DNA of 55,558 bases from Oxalobacteraceae bacterium (GTDB taxonomy: Bacteria; Pseudomonadota; Gammaproteobacteria; Burkholderiales; Burkholderiaceae_D). The notes beneath the pieces were generated by a model. It was not told the DNA's origin, did not search any database, and saw only the letters and a program-made list of their open reading frames with translations. The stretch's first letter is position 1, and each line of letters opens with the position of its first letter. This document shows positions 7,232-17,558 of this stretch, one piece after another. The stretch is from assembly GCA_027490725.1 (NCBI GenBank), contig JAIXXN010000049.1, forward strand, positions 1 through 55,558, read 5' to 3'. Made by a program: the position numbers and the translations under genes.

Positions 7232-10200
7232 GACTAGCCTTTGCTTGCACCGTGACGGGTGCATCGAACAGCTGATCGAGCCCGTCGAGCAGGGCCGGAT
7301 CGGCGTCGATCAGATAACAGCCGCGGGTTTGCTGGTTAGCGATCCCGCGCAGGAACATGAAGATGGCGCCACCCAGCTGGCGCGCCGGATCGTAAGCATC
7401 GCCGAGCCGGCTTTGCAGCAGGCGATGCAAAGCCAGCATATAGATCGCGCCCTGAATATCGTAACGATGCTCGGCCATGGCCGCCACCAGCGCAGCGCTG
7501 TGGTAAGCGGCATCGTTACCGCCCAGCGCATTCGATTTGTAATCAAGCACCCAGTAGCGCCCCTGATGTTCGAACACCAGATCGGCAAAGCCCTTCAGCA
7601 TGCCGTGCAGTTCGCGTTCCGGCAGTGCCGGGCGGCTCACGCCATCCAGCACATACTCGGCGCACAGCGCATCGAGCGCCGCCGTCTGCAGCCGCTCGCT
7701 AGGGAACCAGAATTCCATCTCCGGCAGCGGTGCGGCCAGTTCGGACAGGGACGCCTGCAGGTAGGGCAAGGGGGTGGTGACGATCTGGCGCAGCCAGACT
7801 TGCGTATCGTCCAGCCGGTTGCCCCAGCCGGCACGTTCGACCCGGCGCGCCAGCCGCGACGGGAAGTGTTCCTGTCCGACGATGGCAAAGCCTTCCTTGG
7901 CCAGCCATTCCAGCTGTTCGTGCAGGAAGTTACCGGGCACGGAGCCACGCGGGAAACGGTGCCACGCAATATCGTCGACGCGCGCGTGCAAGCCTTGCTG
8001 GGTCGCTTCCGCGCCTTCCAGCAGATCTTCCTGCGCACTGTCGCGTGGCACCGGTAGCGCACTACCCACCGTGCCAGTAGGGCCGGTACGCCGCGCCAGC
8101 GAACTGAAACTGCCCACCGACCAGTCACGTTCGAAACTGGCGGCATACACCAGCGGCGCGCGTAGTTCCGGACGCTGTTCGACCCGCTGCAAACGCGTGC
8201 TACGCGCCAGTTCCGGCGCCAGCGTCTGCACGCTGATACTGCTGCAAGCGGCGCAAGCGTGCTGCCAGCGCTCCCGCACCAGCGCCGTATCGAGCGGCAC
8301 CCCGCCCGTCAGCAGATAACCGAGCGCCGATTCATGCAGTGTATTCTCGCCTTCCTTGCGGCTCGCCAGTGGCGTCATACCGAGCCACAGATAGTGACGC
8401 GCGCGGGTCAGCGCCACGTACAGCAGTCGCAAGTCCTCCTGTATGCGGGCCTGCTCCATCAGTGCCAGCGCTGCCTCGGTGAGCGCCATATCGATCTGGC
8501 GCTGTCCCTGCTCATCGCTGAATTCGAAGAAGCTGCGATTGCGCCGCTCCACCTTGCGTGCCGTAACCGCAAACGGCAGATACACCAGCGGATACTCCAG
8601 CCCCTTGGACTTGTGTACCGTGATCACCTTGACCAGTTCCGCATCACTCTCCAGTCGCAGCACCCGCTCGTCGCCGCTGGCCTCGCCGCCTTCGATCTGT
8701 TCGGCCAGCCAGCGGATCAGCGCCTGTTCGCCCTCCAGCTGGCGACTAGCGCTCTGCAGCAGTTCGGCCAGATGCAGCAAATTGGTCAGACGACGTTCGC
8801 CACCGGGCTGATTGATCAGCGTAACGGGCAGATCGAGTTCGTGGATGAAGCGGCGCAGCATGGCCAGCACGCCCTGCCGCTGCCAGATGCTGTGCAAGCC
8901 TTTCAGCTGTTCGACCCGCACTTCCCAGGCCAGTTCGTCGGACGACAAGCGCGCCAGTTCAGCCAGCGACAGGCCACAGGTACGGGTCGCAAACGCGGCC
9001 CGCGCCAGCGCGCCATCGAGTGGACTGGCGACCGCCGACAGCCAGCGCAGCACATCGGCCGCTTCCTCGCTCTCGGTCACGGCATCCTTGTCGGACAGGT
9101 AGACACTGGCAACCCCGCGCCGCTGCAGCGCCGTGCGGATTGCGCCAGCTTCACGCCGGTCGCGCACCAGCACCGCGATATCGGCTGGCTGCAGACGCAC
9201 AAAACCCTTGGGGCCACTAAAGCCGGTGTGTTCATCATTGAGTTGCGCGACGATCTGCTCGGCGCACTGCCAGGCAAAGAAGTCGCGATAGGCCTCCGCT
9301 TTCAGGCTGTCGACACTGCAGGCCAGCACCAGTGCCGGATACGCACCCTGCCGGTCGCACAACTGCTCGGCGCGTCCGCGCGCCGCCACGGCCTCGAAGG
9401 GCAGCGGATTGTCGGTGGTACCGGGCACGCGGAAGCGGAACGCTCCACGGGGAAATCCGCCACGCGGTAATCCGTCGCCGTCGCCGTCACCGTCACCAGC
9501 ACCAGCACCGTTCTCGGCATACAGGAACAGGTGATTTACCGCTTCCACCACGCCCAGCGTGGAACGGTAGTTGGTGCCCAGCTGGTAGTGCCGCCCCTCG
9601 GTAGCACTGCGCGCCGACAGATAGCTATGGATATCGGCACCACGGAAACCGTAAATCGACTGCTTCGGATCGCCGATCAGGAACAGGCCGGTGTTGCGGT
9701 CATTCTCCGCCACCCGGTATAGCTGATTGAAAATCTGGTACTGATTCGGCGCCGTATCCTGAAACTCGTCGACCAGTGCCACCGGATACTGCTCGGTGAT
9801 CCGCTTGCGCAGCGCGGCCGCGTTTTCGCCCTGTAGTGCGGCGTTCAGACGGTCCAGCATGTCGGCAAAACCGAACTGGCGATTGCGCTGTTTCAGCTCC
9901 GCCATGCGCGCGGCAATCACGCCCACTGCATGACGATACAGGGCGTGCGACAGCGGTTCGATCTGTGCCAGCGCTTCCTTCAGCGCGGCGATGCCATCGA
10001 AGCAGTCCGGCACCACGGTGCCCGTAAAGTCCTTGGTCAGGGCGTCACTGATGCCATCCGGTGTCAGGCGATCCCAGCCCGTCCCCTTCAGTTCGGGACG
10101 CAGCGCCTGCGGCTCGCTGGCCCAGTCGCGCAGACTGGCAAACCAGCTGGCCAGCGATTCCGGTTTCATTTTGCCGCCATGGAAGCACTTCGGCGCTGCC

Positions 10201-11000
10201 GCGCGCTGCGCATTGATCCAGCCTTCCATCGCATCGACCCGCTCGATCCAGCCCACCTTCAGTCGGCTCAGGGTCGCCAGTTGCTGTTGCAGCAGTTCGG
10301 CTATCAGGCTGCCTAGCGGTGCATCGCTACAACCGGCAGCCTGACTGGCGCCGATCAGATCCGCGCGGCGCGTCAGCTCGCGCAGGCTTTTCTTCAAAGC
10401 GCCCACGTCGGCCCAGCAGGACAGCAGCGGTTTCAGGGCCGCAGCGTTGAGCGGGTAGACCTGCTGACGCCAGTAGTCATGCGCGGCATCCTCGTAGAGT
10501 GCCTGCTCGTCGCTCAGCAGCTCTTCATCGAACAGGCTGCCACTATCGAAGGCGTGCTCGCGCAACATGCGCTGGCACCACGCATCGATGGTGAAAATGG
10601 CCGCTTCGTCCATCGTTTCGGCGGCCAGCATCAGCCGGTGGGCCGCCTGCTGCTGTGCCTCGACGTCGGGGTACGAGCTGAGGATCTCGTCCAGATAGTC
10701 ATCGCGCTGCGCATCGTCGGCCAGCCCGGCAAAGGCGCGGAAATAGGCGGCCGCCTCGACCAGCCGTTCGCGCACCCGATTCGACAGCTCGCGGGTGGCG
10801 GCCCGGGTGAAGGTCATCACCAGAATTTCCGAAGGCAGCAGCGGGCGCAGGTAGCCGTGCTCGCCTCCGTGACCCAGCACCAGCCGCACATACAGCGCCG
10901 CAATCGTCCAGGTTTTCCCGGTACCGGCGCTGGCTTCGATCAGACGCGAACCGTGCAGCGGAAACACCAGTGCCCGTAGCGGGATTGCGCTGCTACTCAT
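7221..11000 (-). CDS. recB: Exodeoxyribonuclease V subunit RecB
   Basis: This is the SF1A 3'-5' helicase and nuclease subunit of RecBCD. The chosen start MSSSAIPLRAL overlaps the recC stop as ATGA and gives 1259 residues. Walker A is ASAGTGKT (23-30); VDEFQDTAPNQYQIF carries Walker B; GDPKQSIYGFRGADIHSY, VKVITVHKSKGLEYPLVYLP and LLYVALTRARHYLW are later helicase motifs. The C-terminal nuclease shows GFADLVFEHQGRYWVLDYKSN, whose Asp and DYK residues are the expected metal-binding site, so the nuclease looks active. Near residue 500 lies an unusual Gly/Asp-rich insertion encoded by a hexanucleotide tract. Confidence 0.96.
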   Translation of the reverse strand: MSSSAIPLRALVFPLHGSRLIEASAGTGKTWTIAALYVRLVLGHGGEHGYLRPLLPSEILVMTFTRAATRELSNRVRERLVEAAAYFRAFAGLADDAQRDDYLDEILSSYPDVEAQQQAAHRLMLAAETMDEAAIFTIDAWCQRMLREHAFDSGSLFDEELLSDEQALYEDAAHDYWRQQVYPLNAAALKPLLSCWADVGALKKSLRELTRRADLIGASQAAGCSDAPLGSLIAELLQQQLATLSRLKVGWIERVDAMEGWINAQRAAAPKCFHGGKMKPESLASWFASLRDWASEPQALRPELKGTGWDRLTPDGISDALTKDFTGTVVPDCFDGIAALKEALAQIEPLSHALYRHAVGVIAARMAELKQRNRQFGFADMLDRLNAALQGENAAALRKRITEQYPVALVDEFQDTAPNQYQIFNQLYRVAENDRNTGLFLIGDPKQSIYGFRGADIHSYLSARSATEGRHYQLGTNYRSTLGVVEAVNHLFLYAENGAGAGDGDGDGDGLPRGGFPRGAFRFRVPGTTDNPLPFEAVAARGRAEQLCDRQGAYPALVLACSVDSLKAEAYRDFFAWQCAEQIVAQLNDEHTGFSGPKGFVRLQPADIAVLVRDRREAGAIRTALQRRGVASVYLSDKDAVTESEEAADVLRWLSAVASPLDGALARAAFATRTCGLSLAELARLSSDELAWEVRVEQLKGLHSIWQRQGVLAMLRRFIHELDLPVTLINQPGGERRLTNLLHLAELLQSASRQLEGEQALIRWLAEQIEGGEASGDERVLRLESDAELVKVITVHKSKGLEYPLVYLPFAVTARKVERRNRSFFEFSDEQGQRQIDMALTEAALALMEQARIQEDLRLLYVALTRARHYLWLGMTPLASRKEGENTLHESALGYLLTGGVPLDTALVRERWQHACAACSSISVQTLAPELARSTRLQRVEQRPELRAPLVYAASFERDWSVGSFSSLARRTGPTGTVGSALPVPRDSAQEDLLEGAEATQQGLHARVDDIAWHRFPRGSVPGNFLHEQLEWLAKEGFAIVGQEHFPSRLARRVERAGWGNRLDDTQVWLRQIVTTPLPYLQASLSELAAPLPEMEFWFPSERLQTAALDALCAEYVLDGVSRPALPERELHGMLKGFADLVFEHQGRYWVLDYKSNALGGNDAAYHSAALVAAMAEHRYDIQGAIYMLALHRLLQSRLGDAYDPARQLGGAIFMFLRGIANQQTRGCYLIDADPALLDGLDQLFDAPVTVQAKASHAQ
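9472..9507. repeat. Hexanucleotide repeat inside recB
   Basis: Six consecutive hexamers on the plus strand: CCGTCG twice, CCGTCA twice and CCAGCA twice. On the coding strand they encode alternating Gly-Ala and Gly-Asp, the GAGAGDGDGDG stretch. Followed by two similar PRGGF/PRGAF units, it forms a flexible loop within the RecB helicase domain. Length in units of six keeps the frame. Confidence 0.85.
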
Positions 11001-14000
11001 ACGGCCTCGTCTTTCTTCATCGGGTACACCGTGACACATTGCGCCAGCCATGTGACCAGCGGCTGGTAAAGCTGTTGCGAAATATCGGCAAAATCAGGCT
11101 GCGCTGCCAGCACGGCGAACTCCGGCCACAAGCGCGCCAGACACAGGTCGACGCCCTCCCCGTTGACGTCATAGCTGCCATCGTAGGTACTGCGCGGATC
11201 GCCCTCCTGCACCAGCGCCAGTGCGGTTTTACAGGCCGTCGGCAAGGGCCGCTGCATGCCCTCGCGCCACAATGTGACCAGCGTCTCCAGCGTGGCGCGC
11301 GCTTCCTCCTGTGCCAGAGGCTGCATCAGCACCTGCGCGTCGCGCGCAATCAGATGCCCGCTCGCTGCCAGGCCGGTGGCCGCCAGTGCCAGCTGACGCA
11401 ACCACATGTCGATCAGTTTTTCGCTCCGCACCGCGCCGGATTTGCCGAGCAGTTTGGAGGAAATCTGCGCCAGCCATACCGTGTTGCTGCCGTCGCTGCG
11501 CAATTGATCCACCCAGTCATCGAGCTGGATGCCGGCCAGCGCCAGACTGAGCGGCACTTTGGCTGCCGCCAGCGGGTACTTCTGGCGTAGTAGCAGCCAC
11601 GCGCTGCGTACCGGCACCAGACCGGCCACCAGCTGCTGGCGATACTGCTGGCCGATCAGACCAATCGGCAGCAGGCCTTCGCGCCCCAGCCGTTCAGCAC
11701 GCAGGGTCAGTCGATTGGCCACCTGGTCGACCATTTCATCTTCGGCGTCGTCCGCCAGCAAACTATCTTCGAGCGTATAGCGCTCCAGCCCATCGAGTGC
11801 AAACGGCTCTTCATCTTCGCCGATCAGGGCAGCGTCGCCAAACACCACGCCGAGGCGCTGACGGAAGAAATAACGCACCGGCTGGCGCAGGAAGTTACTC
11901 AGGTCGGCCAGCTTCAGACGGAAATTCGCATCGATCTCGAAGGGCGGCAAGTCGGCACCGTGAGCTGGCGCCAGGTCGCTCTCGGCTTCACCCTGCCCCG
12001 CCTGCGCGGACTGACCGTTCTGTTCACCATGCGCAAGCCGCCATTCGCGGGCATAGGTCAGCAGACCACCCGCCTCGAAATAGCGCCGGCTAAATGGCTG
12101 CAGTGCGTGTTCGGTGCTGAGCTGCTGCAGATCCAGCTGCCAGCCGGCGCGCAGGTAGTCGCACAGCTGCGCTACCAGCACCGACGGCGGCTGCTCGGAA
12201 TTATCCCGTACATTGCGCCCCACCCAGCTGATGTACAGTTTGTCGCGTGCCGCCAGCAAGGCTTCCAGCATCAGGTAACGGTCATCATCACGCCGCGAAC
12301 GGTCACCGGGACGCGCCATACCGGCCAGCGCCAGCAGATCGAAGTCGGCGCGCGCTGCGCGGCGCGGGAAATCGCCATCATTCATGCCCAGCAGGCAAAC
12401 CACCCGGAAGGGCACGGCGCGCATCGGCATCAGGGTGCAGAAAGTCACGCCACCGGAGACAAACTGGTGGTTCAGGGTCGGTTCGTCTAGCAGTCCTAAC
12501 CACGCTTCGCGCAGTACCGCCAGCGGGACGGCTTCTTCAAATTGCGCGCCCTCACAAGTCTCCAGCCACTTGTTCAGGGCATCATCGAGTTGCGCCAGCG
12601 TCAGCCGGTCGCCCTCCTCGCCCGCCTTGAAGAAGGCCGCTAGCAGCGCACGCGCCTGCACGCCCCATTCGGCCGGGCTACGCAACTGCGCCAGCGCGGC
12701 GCGCCAGTCCAGCAGCGCCGACACCAGCTGCGCCAGCGAACCGGCCAGTGCGGCATCGAGTCCGCCCACTTCAGCATAAGGTTCGATACCGGCAAACGCC
12801 GCACCTTCGCCACTGGCGTAACCGAGCAGCATGCGACGCACGCCGAACAGCCACGAATTCTGTTCGCCCACGGCGCCCAGACCGAGTCCGCTACGGTGCT
12901 CGGTATCGAGGCCCCAGCGCACGCCGACACCTTCGATCCACGTGCCCAGCGTCGCCAGATCGTCGTCGGCCAGACCGAAGCGGGCGGCCAGTGCCGGAAC
13001 GTCCAGCAAATCGCGCACCTCGCTCTGCCGGCAACGCTGCTGCGGCAGGCGTAACAGCCATTCCAGCGCCACCAGCAAGGGGTTGACGCTACGGTCATTC
13101 ACGTCGCCGATTTCAAACGGTATATAGCGCGCATCACTGCGCCGGTACTGGGCGAATACTGCGTGGATGGCGGCCGTAAAGGTATCGATGTCAGGCACCA
13201 TCACCACCACATCGCGCGGCCGCAGGCTGCTATCGGCGGCGAACATGGCCAGCAACTGGTCGTGCAGCACTTCGACTTCGCGCTGCACGCTGTGGGCGAT
13301 ATGGAATTCGATCGAGCGGTCTTCCGCTGCGGGCGGCTGCTGCGGATGTTCGGACAGTGGCAGCAGTTCGCGCACGGCCGCCTGCAACTGTGCCAGCAAG
13401 GTCTCGCCCATAGCGTCGCTGAACAGATCGACGCGCAAAGGCTGGCCATCCGCAACACCAGCCAGGCCGCCATCTTGCGCGCCATCGAATTCATCGAGCA
13501 GACGGATGAAGTCACGCCCCTGGCGCCCCCAGCTAGCCAGCAAGGGATGGCTGTGCGCATGCAGCGCTTCCAGCGGCAAAGCGCCCAGATCCTGACCGTT
13601 GCGCAGTGGCTGACGACGCCGTGCACTGCGCAGCAGTTCGCGCCCTTCGATGATGTCGCCCCAGTAGTACTGGCAGGGATTGGGCACCGCCAGCAGCACC
13701 TGCGTATAGCGCGACAAGGCGGCCAGCGCCTGCAAGGTCTGGTACGGCAGTGCCGACACACCGAAAATCACGATACGGCGCGGCAGGCGTCCCAGCGGCG
13801 TCGCCGCCGCAGCGGCAGCGCGTACAAACTCGGTATGAATGGTGGCGCGTCCCAGTCCGCGCTGCTCCGGCGCGACATCGGCAATTACGGCACGCCACAG
13901 GTGCGCCTGCCAGCGCTGATCCTCGGCCAGCGGCACAGCGTCACCGCCAGCAGTGCGCAGCTGGTCACGCTGCTGCGCCCAGTCGTCCAGCCAGTCGGCG

Positions 14001-14446
14001 CGATACACCTGATACTGGTCGAACAAATCGGCCAGCCGTTCGGCCAGTTGCAAGCGCCGTTCGGGGGCGCCGTCCGCCAGAAAATGGCGCAGCGGCGCAA
14101 ATACCGGGTCGCTCAGCAGACCAGGTAGTAGCCGCATCAGTCGCCAGGTCAGCGGCCCCTTGTCGAAAGCGGAAATGCTCGGCACCTGTTCGTGGCCCAG
14201 CATGCCGCGATAGGTCTCCCACAGAAACCGCGCCGGTAAGGCGACCCGCGTTCCGGCGCAGATCCGCAGCTGTTCGGCCAGCGCGATCTTCAGCCATTCG
14301 GCCACGCCGTTCGACTGCACCAGAAAAATCTCCGGCTCCAGCGCCCCGAGCGGGTGATTGCGCAACCATTGAAATACGGCGGCACGCAGCAATTCCAGCT
14401 GGTTACCATGCAATACGATCAGACCGGGGGTTACGCTAGCGGGCAT
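10997..14446 (-). CDS. recC: Exodeoxyribonuclease V subunit RecC
   Basis: This 1149-residue protein has the RecC N-terminal signature LIVLHGNQLELL, then FLVQSNGVAEWLK and LPARFLWETYRGML. A later block RVVCLLGMNDGDFPRR and DDRYLMLEALLAARDKLYISWVGR are typical. RecC is the helicase-dead scaffold that splits the strands and recognises Chi in RecBCD. It is the first gene of the recC-recB-recD series; its TGA overlaps the recB ATG. No ptrA intervenes between recC and recB, unlike in enterobacteria. Confidence 0.95.
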   Translation of the reverse strand: MPASVTPGLIVLHGNQLELLRAAVFQWLRNHPLGALEPEIFLVQSNGVAEWLKIALAEQLRICAGTRVALPARFLWETYRGMLGHEQVPSISAFDKGPLTWRLMRLLPGLLSDPVFAPLRHFLADGAPERRLQLAERLADLFDQYQVYRADWLDDWAQQRDQLRTAGGDAVPLAEDQRWQAHLWRAVIADVAPEQRGLGRATIHTEFVRAAAAAATPLGRLPRRIVIFGVSALPYQTLQALAALSRYTQVLLAVPNPCQYYWGDIIEGRELLRSARRRQPLRNGQDLGALPLEALHAHSHPLLASWGRQGRDFIRLLDEFDGAQDGGLAGVADGQPLRVDLFSDAMGETLLAQLQAAVRELLPLSEHPQQPPAAEDRSIEFHIAHSVQREVEVLHDQLLAMFAADSSLRPRDVVVMVPDIDTFTAAIHAVFAQYRRSDARYIPFEIGDVNDRSVNPLLVALEWLLRLPQQRCRQSEVRDLLDVPALAARFGLADDDLATLGTWIEGVGVRWGLDTEHRSGLGLGAVGEQNSWLFGVRRMLLGYASGEGAAFAGIEPYAEVGGLDAALAGSLAQLVSALLDWRAALAQLRSPAEWGVQARALLAAFFKAGEEGDRLTLAQLDDALNKWLETCEGAQFEEAVPLAVLREAWLGLLDEPTLNHQFVSGGVTFCTLMPMRAVPFRVVCLLGMNDGDFPRRAARADFDLLALAGMARPGDRSRRDDDRYLMLEALLAARDKLYISWVGRNVRDNSEQPPSVLVAQLCDYLRAGWQLDLQQLSTEHALQPFSRRYFEAGGLLTYAREWRLAHGEQNGQSAQAGQGEAESDLAPAHGADLPPFEIDANFRLKLADLSNFLRQPVRYFFRQRLGVVFGDAALIGEDEEPFALDGLERYTLEDSLLADDAEDEMVDQVANRLTLRAERLGREGLLPIGLIGQQYRQQLVAGLVPVRSAWLLLRQKYPLAAAKVPLSLALAGIQLDDWVDQLRSDGSNTVWLAQISSKLLGKSGAVRSEKLIDMWLRQLALAATGLAASGHLIARDAQVLMQPLAQEEARATLETLVTLWREGMQRPLPTACKTALALVQEGDPRSTYDGSYDVNGEGVDLCLARLWPEFAVLAAQPDFADISQQLYQPLVTWLAQCVTVYPMKKDEAV

Positions 14447-14482
14447 AGGGCGCGTCGAAGAGAAGGAGCTGGCATTATCGCT

Positions 14483-17400
14483 CTAGCCTTCCGGGTAGGC
14501 CAGCAGTTCTTGCGTCATCTGCGCTTCGAGCGGCGCCAGCATGGCATGCAGCTGCTGGACCAGTGCACTGGCGGGCGCAATGTCCTGTGCCAGGCGCAGG
14601 TCCTCGAGCGCCAGACACAGGGCGCCAAAGCGCAGCGCCCCCACCGCGCGCGCCGACGATTTGATGCGGTGTCCCAGTTCGGCCAGCTGGGTCATGTCCC
14701 CCTGCGCCAGCGCTGCATCGAGTTCGGCCAGTCCATCGCGCGCCGCCTGCAGGAACAGCCGGGCAAATTTCGCCATCTTGTCCGGCCGGTTACCGAAGGT
14801 CTGCCCCAGCACCTGCAGATCGAAGATTGGCAGGTGCTGGGCCGTCGCGTCGCTCGCCGGCAGCACGGTCGGCGACCCGGCCATATTGGCCGCTGGCGGA
14901 GCATACGGCGCTGGTGGTGCTGATGGTGCCGATGACGCAGGCCGGCCACGCTGGCGCATCCAGCGCGCCAGCATATTCAACAGCAAAGTCGGCGCTACCG
15001 GCTTGGTCACGAATTCATCCATGCCGGCGGCCAGGCAGCGCTCCTGATCAACGATGCCCGCATTCGCCGTCATGGCGATAATCAGGGTGGCCGACAGCTG
15101 GGGATGGGCGCGGATCAGGCGGGTCGCCTCGTAACCGTCCATCACCGGCATCTGCAGATCCATCAGCACACAGTCGAAATCTTCCTTGAGGAGCAGGTCG
15201 ATGGCTTCCTTGCCGTTATTCGCCACACAGACCGTGGCACCGGCATCCTCGAGCAGCTCGCGTCCCACCTGCTGACTGAAGATATTGTCCTCGACCAGCA
15301 GAATCGCGCTGCCACGGATGCTCTCCAGCACCTCGGCCTGCACCGTCACCACCTCATGCCGGAACAGGCTGGTAGCGTGCGCCAGCCGTGCCGTGAACCA
15401 GAAGGTACTGCCGGCGCCGCTGCGACTGTCGACGCCCACCGCGCCACCCATCAGTTCAGCCAGCTGCTTGCTGATCACCAGTCCCAGACCGGTACCACCA
15501 TAACGCCGGGTGGTCGAGGCGTCGGCCTGATGAAAGGACTGGAACAGCTGTTCGAGCTGGCGGGGCGACATGCCGATACCCTGATCCTCGACTTCGAAGC
15601 GCACTTCCAGCTGCCCATCGCTGTCGTTCAGCAGCGCTACGCGCAGTTGCACGATGCCCTGCTCGGAAAACTTGATGGCATTGCTGGTCAGATTCAGCAG
15701 CACCTGTTCGAGACGCAGCGGATCGCCACGCAGCAGTCGCGGCATCTGCGGCGCCACCTCGAACTCCAGCTGCAAGCCGCGCGCTGCAGCACTCTCGCCC
15801 AGCTGGCTGGCGACGTTGGACAGCAGGGCATCGAGTGCGAAATCGAGCACTTCCAGGTCCATTTTGCCCGCTTCGATTTTGGAAAAATCCAGCACGTCGT
15901 TAATAATCCCCAGCAGATGCTGGCCCGAGTGGTAGATTTTCTGCAGATAATCGCGCTGGCGCGGGTCACTCACCGATTTCAGTGCCAGATGCGCCATGCC
16001 GATGATGCTATTCATCGGCGTGCGGATCTCGTGACTCATATTCGACAGAAATTCGCTCTTGGCCTGATTCGCCGTATCGGCCTTTTCCTTGAGTTCATGC
16101 AGCTCGGTGACGTCGGTCGACAGCCCGATCACCGCCGTCACGGTGCGATCCATGGCCACCGGTACCTTGATGGTCCAGCGGTAATGCACCGTCCCATCGG
16201 CAGCCAGCAGCCGCACTTCGCCGGCGCGCTGGCTACGGTCGGCAAACACCAGTCGCTCCTGCTGCCATGCTTCATCGGCGAGCGCGGCCGGCATCAGTTC
16301 GCGGTCCACCCGGCCTATCATCTGGTCCGCCGTCATGCCCATCGCTTCGGCCATGCGGGCATTGACGTAGATGAAACGGCGCCGCTGGTCCTTCATATAC
16401 ACGTGCGCGTCGACGTTATCGAGCACCGTATCGAGCAACAGGCGCTGTTTCACCGCACGCCGGCGCGACGCAACCAGCATCAGCAGATAGCTATACAGCA
16501 GCGCGCTGCCGGCCATCCCGGTGAAACCGGCCACCCACGGCAAAGCACGGTCAAAACCGGTCAGCAAATCGTCCTTGCGGACGTAGAACTGGGCCTTCCA
16601 CAGGCGCCCGTGAAAATCGATCGGCAGCACCACCATGAAATACGCGTCGGGCTGCGCGGCCGGCATTGCGGGCCGCTGCAGCGAGCCGTCATCATTGAAC
16701 AGAACGTGGTCGGCGGGTGCCAGCGTCAGGCGACGCTGCGCGGTTTCGCCACTGGCATCGGCGTACAGCACCAGATGTAGCTGGCGCAGCGCCATTTCGT
16801 CGATCGCCCCCTGCAACAGACGCGCGACACTGAAGCCGACGCCTACCGAACCCAGATAGGCAGCGCGCCGCTGCGCCACATCGTTAAGCGGCTGCTGCGC
16901 CCGATACACGGGCAAACGGATCGCCATGCCGATATGCGGCGTAGGATGGCGCACCACCACGGGCTGACCGGAAGCGATGACCTGAGCGTTATCGCGCCCT
17001 GCAGCGATGGCGCGCGCGATCAGCAGGTCGGCCATCACATCTACGCCATGCTTTTCAGCCAGGATCGCGGCCGGTTCCAGATAGGTCAGCGGCATATAGC
17101 TCGCGCGCTGGCCAGCGGGACGAATCTCGAACTCGGGGTAGCCGCGCGGCTCCAGGCTGGTATCGGCACGCACCGCAGCGACAAACGCGGCGCGCTGTCC
17201 GGCACTGATCTGCGGTGCCCAGTTCAGCGTTTCAATGGCGGGAAAGTGGCGCGCAAGCTCAAGACTGCTGACATACTGGTGAAACTGCAGGCGCGTGATG
17301 TGCGGCCCGGTCTGGAACAGCGCCACCAGACCACGGGTAATATCGGCATACGATTCAATCCGCGCGGCGATACTGTACTGGGTGTTGTGGGCCAGGTTCT

Positions 17401-17548
17401 CGAAGCGCAGCGCGGCATTACTGTCGACCGTACTGGCAGCAAAACTGTACAGGCCCACGCCGATCAGGCCTGCGAGAGCGCCGCCACCACACCAGACCAG
17501 CAGACGCTGACCGCGGCTCGGCGCGGCGGCGTTGACTGTCCTGAACAT
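14483..17548 (-). CDS. CHASE-PAS hybrid sensor histidine kinase with receiver and HPt domains
   Basis: The 1021-residue membrane protein has a first transmembrane helix near 19-40, a periplasmic CHASE domain (about 60-310, with LNWAPQIS and YLGSVGVGFSV blocks) and a second transmembrane helix near 338-360. A PAS domain follows (about 372-485), then HisKA with SNMSHEIRTPMN (His506), the HATPase domain (NAIKF, GIGM, GGTGLGL), a receiver with phospho-acceptor Asp797 in MDLQMPVMDG, an Ala/Pro-rich linker and an HPt domain with His960 in GHRIKSSARAVG. It therefore contains a full internal phosphorelay ending on HPt, so a separate response regulator must take the phosphoryl group. CHASE domains often bind small ligands; which one is unknown. 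No regulator gene is adjacent. Confidence 0.93.
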   Translation of the reverse strand: MFRTVNAAAPSRGQRLLVWCGGGALAGLIGVGLYSFAASTVDSNAALRFENLAHNTQYSIAARIESYADITRGLVALFQTGPHITRLQFHQYVSSLELARHFPAIETLNWAPQISAGQRAAFVAAVRADTSLEPRGYPEFEIRPAGQRASYMPLTYLEPAAILAEKHGVDVMADLLIARAIAAGRDNAQVIASGQPVVVRHPTPHIGMAIRLPVYRAQQPLNDVAQRRAAYLGSVGVGFSVARLLQGAIDEMALRQLHLVLYADASGETAQRRLTLAPADHVLFNDDGSLQRPAMPAAQPDAYFMVVLPIDFHGRLWKAQFYVRKDDLLTGFDRALPWVAGFTGMAGSALLYSYLLMLVASRRRAVKQRLLLDTVLDNVDAHVYMKDQRRRFIYVNARMAEAMGMTADQMIGRVDRELMPAALADEAWQQERLVFADRSQRAGEVRLLAADGTVHYRWTIKVPVAMDRTVTAVIGLSTDVTELHELKEKADTANQAKSEFLSNMSHEIRTPMNSIIGMAHLALKSVSDPRQRDYLQKIYHSGQHLLGIINDVLDFSKIEAGKMDLEVLDFALDALLSNVASQLGESAAARGLQLEFEVAPQMPRLLRGDPLRLEQVLLNLTSNAIKFSEQGIVQLRVALLNDSDGQLEVRFEVEDQGIGMSPRQLEQLFQSFHQADASTTRRYGGTGLGLVISKQLAELMGGAVGVDSRSGAGSTFWFTARLAHATSLFRHEVVTVQAEVLESIRGSAILLVEDNIFSQQVGRELLEDAGATVCVANNGKEAIDLLLKEDFDCVLMDLQMPVMDGYEATRLIRAHPQLSATLIIAMTANAGIVDQERCLAAGMDEFVTKPVAPTLLLNMLARWMRQRGRPASSAPSAPPAPYAPPAANMAGSPTVLPASDATAQHLPIFDLQVLGQTFGNRPDKMAKFARLFLQAARDGLAELDAALAQGDMTQLAELGHRIKSSARAVGALRFGALCLALEDLRLAQDIAPASALVQQLHAMLAPLEAQMTQELLAYPEG

Positions 17549-17558
17549 ACAGCGCTCG

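Noticed and set aside
8259..9470. Long plus-strand frame within recB
   Set aside because: Gln/Arg/His-biased composition typical of an antisense frame; recB motifs run through the same stretch.
15104..16780. 558-codon plus-strand frame within the CHASE hybrid kinase
   Set aside because: Antisense shadow without motifs; the minus-strand kinase domains are complete.
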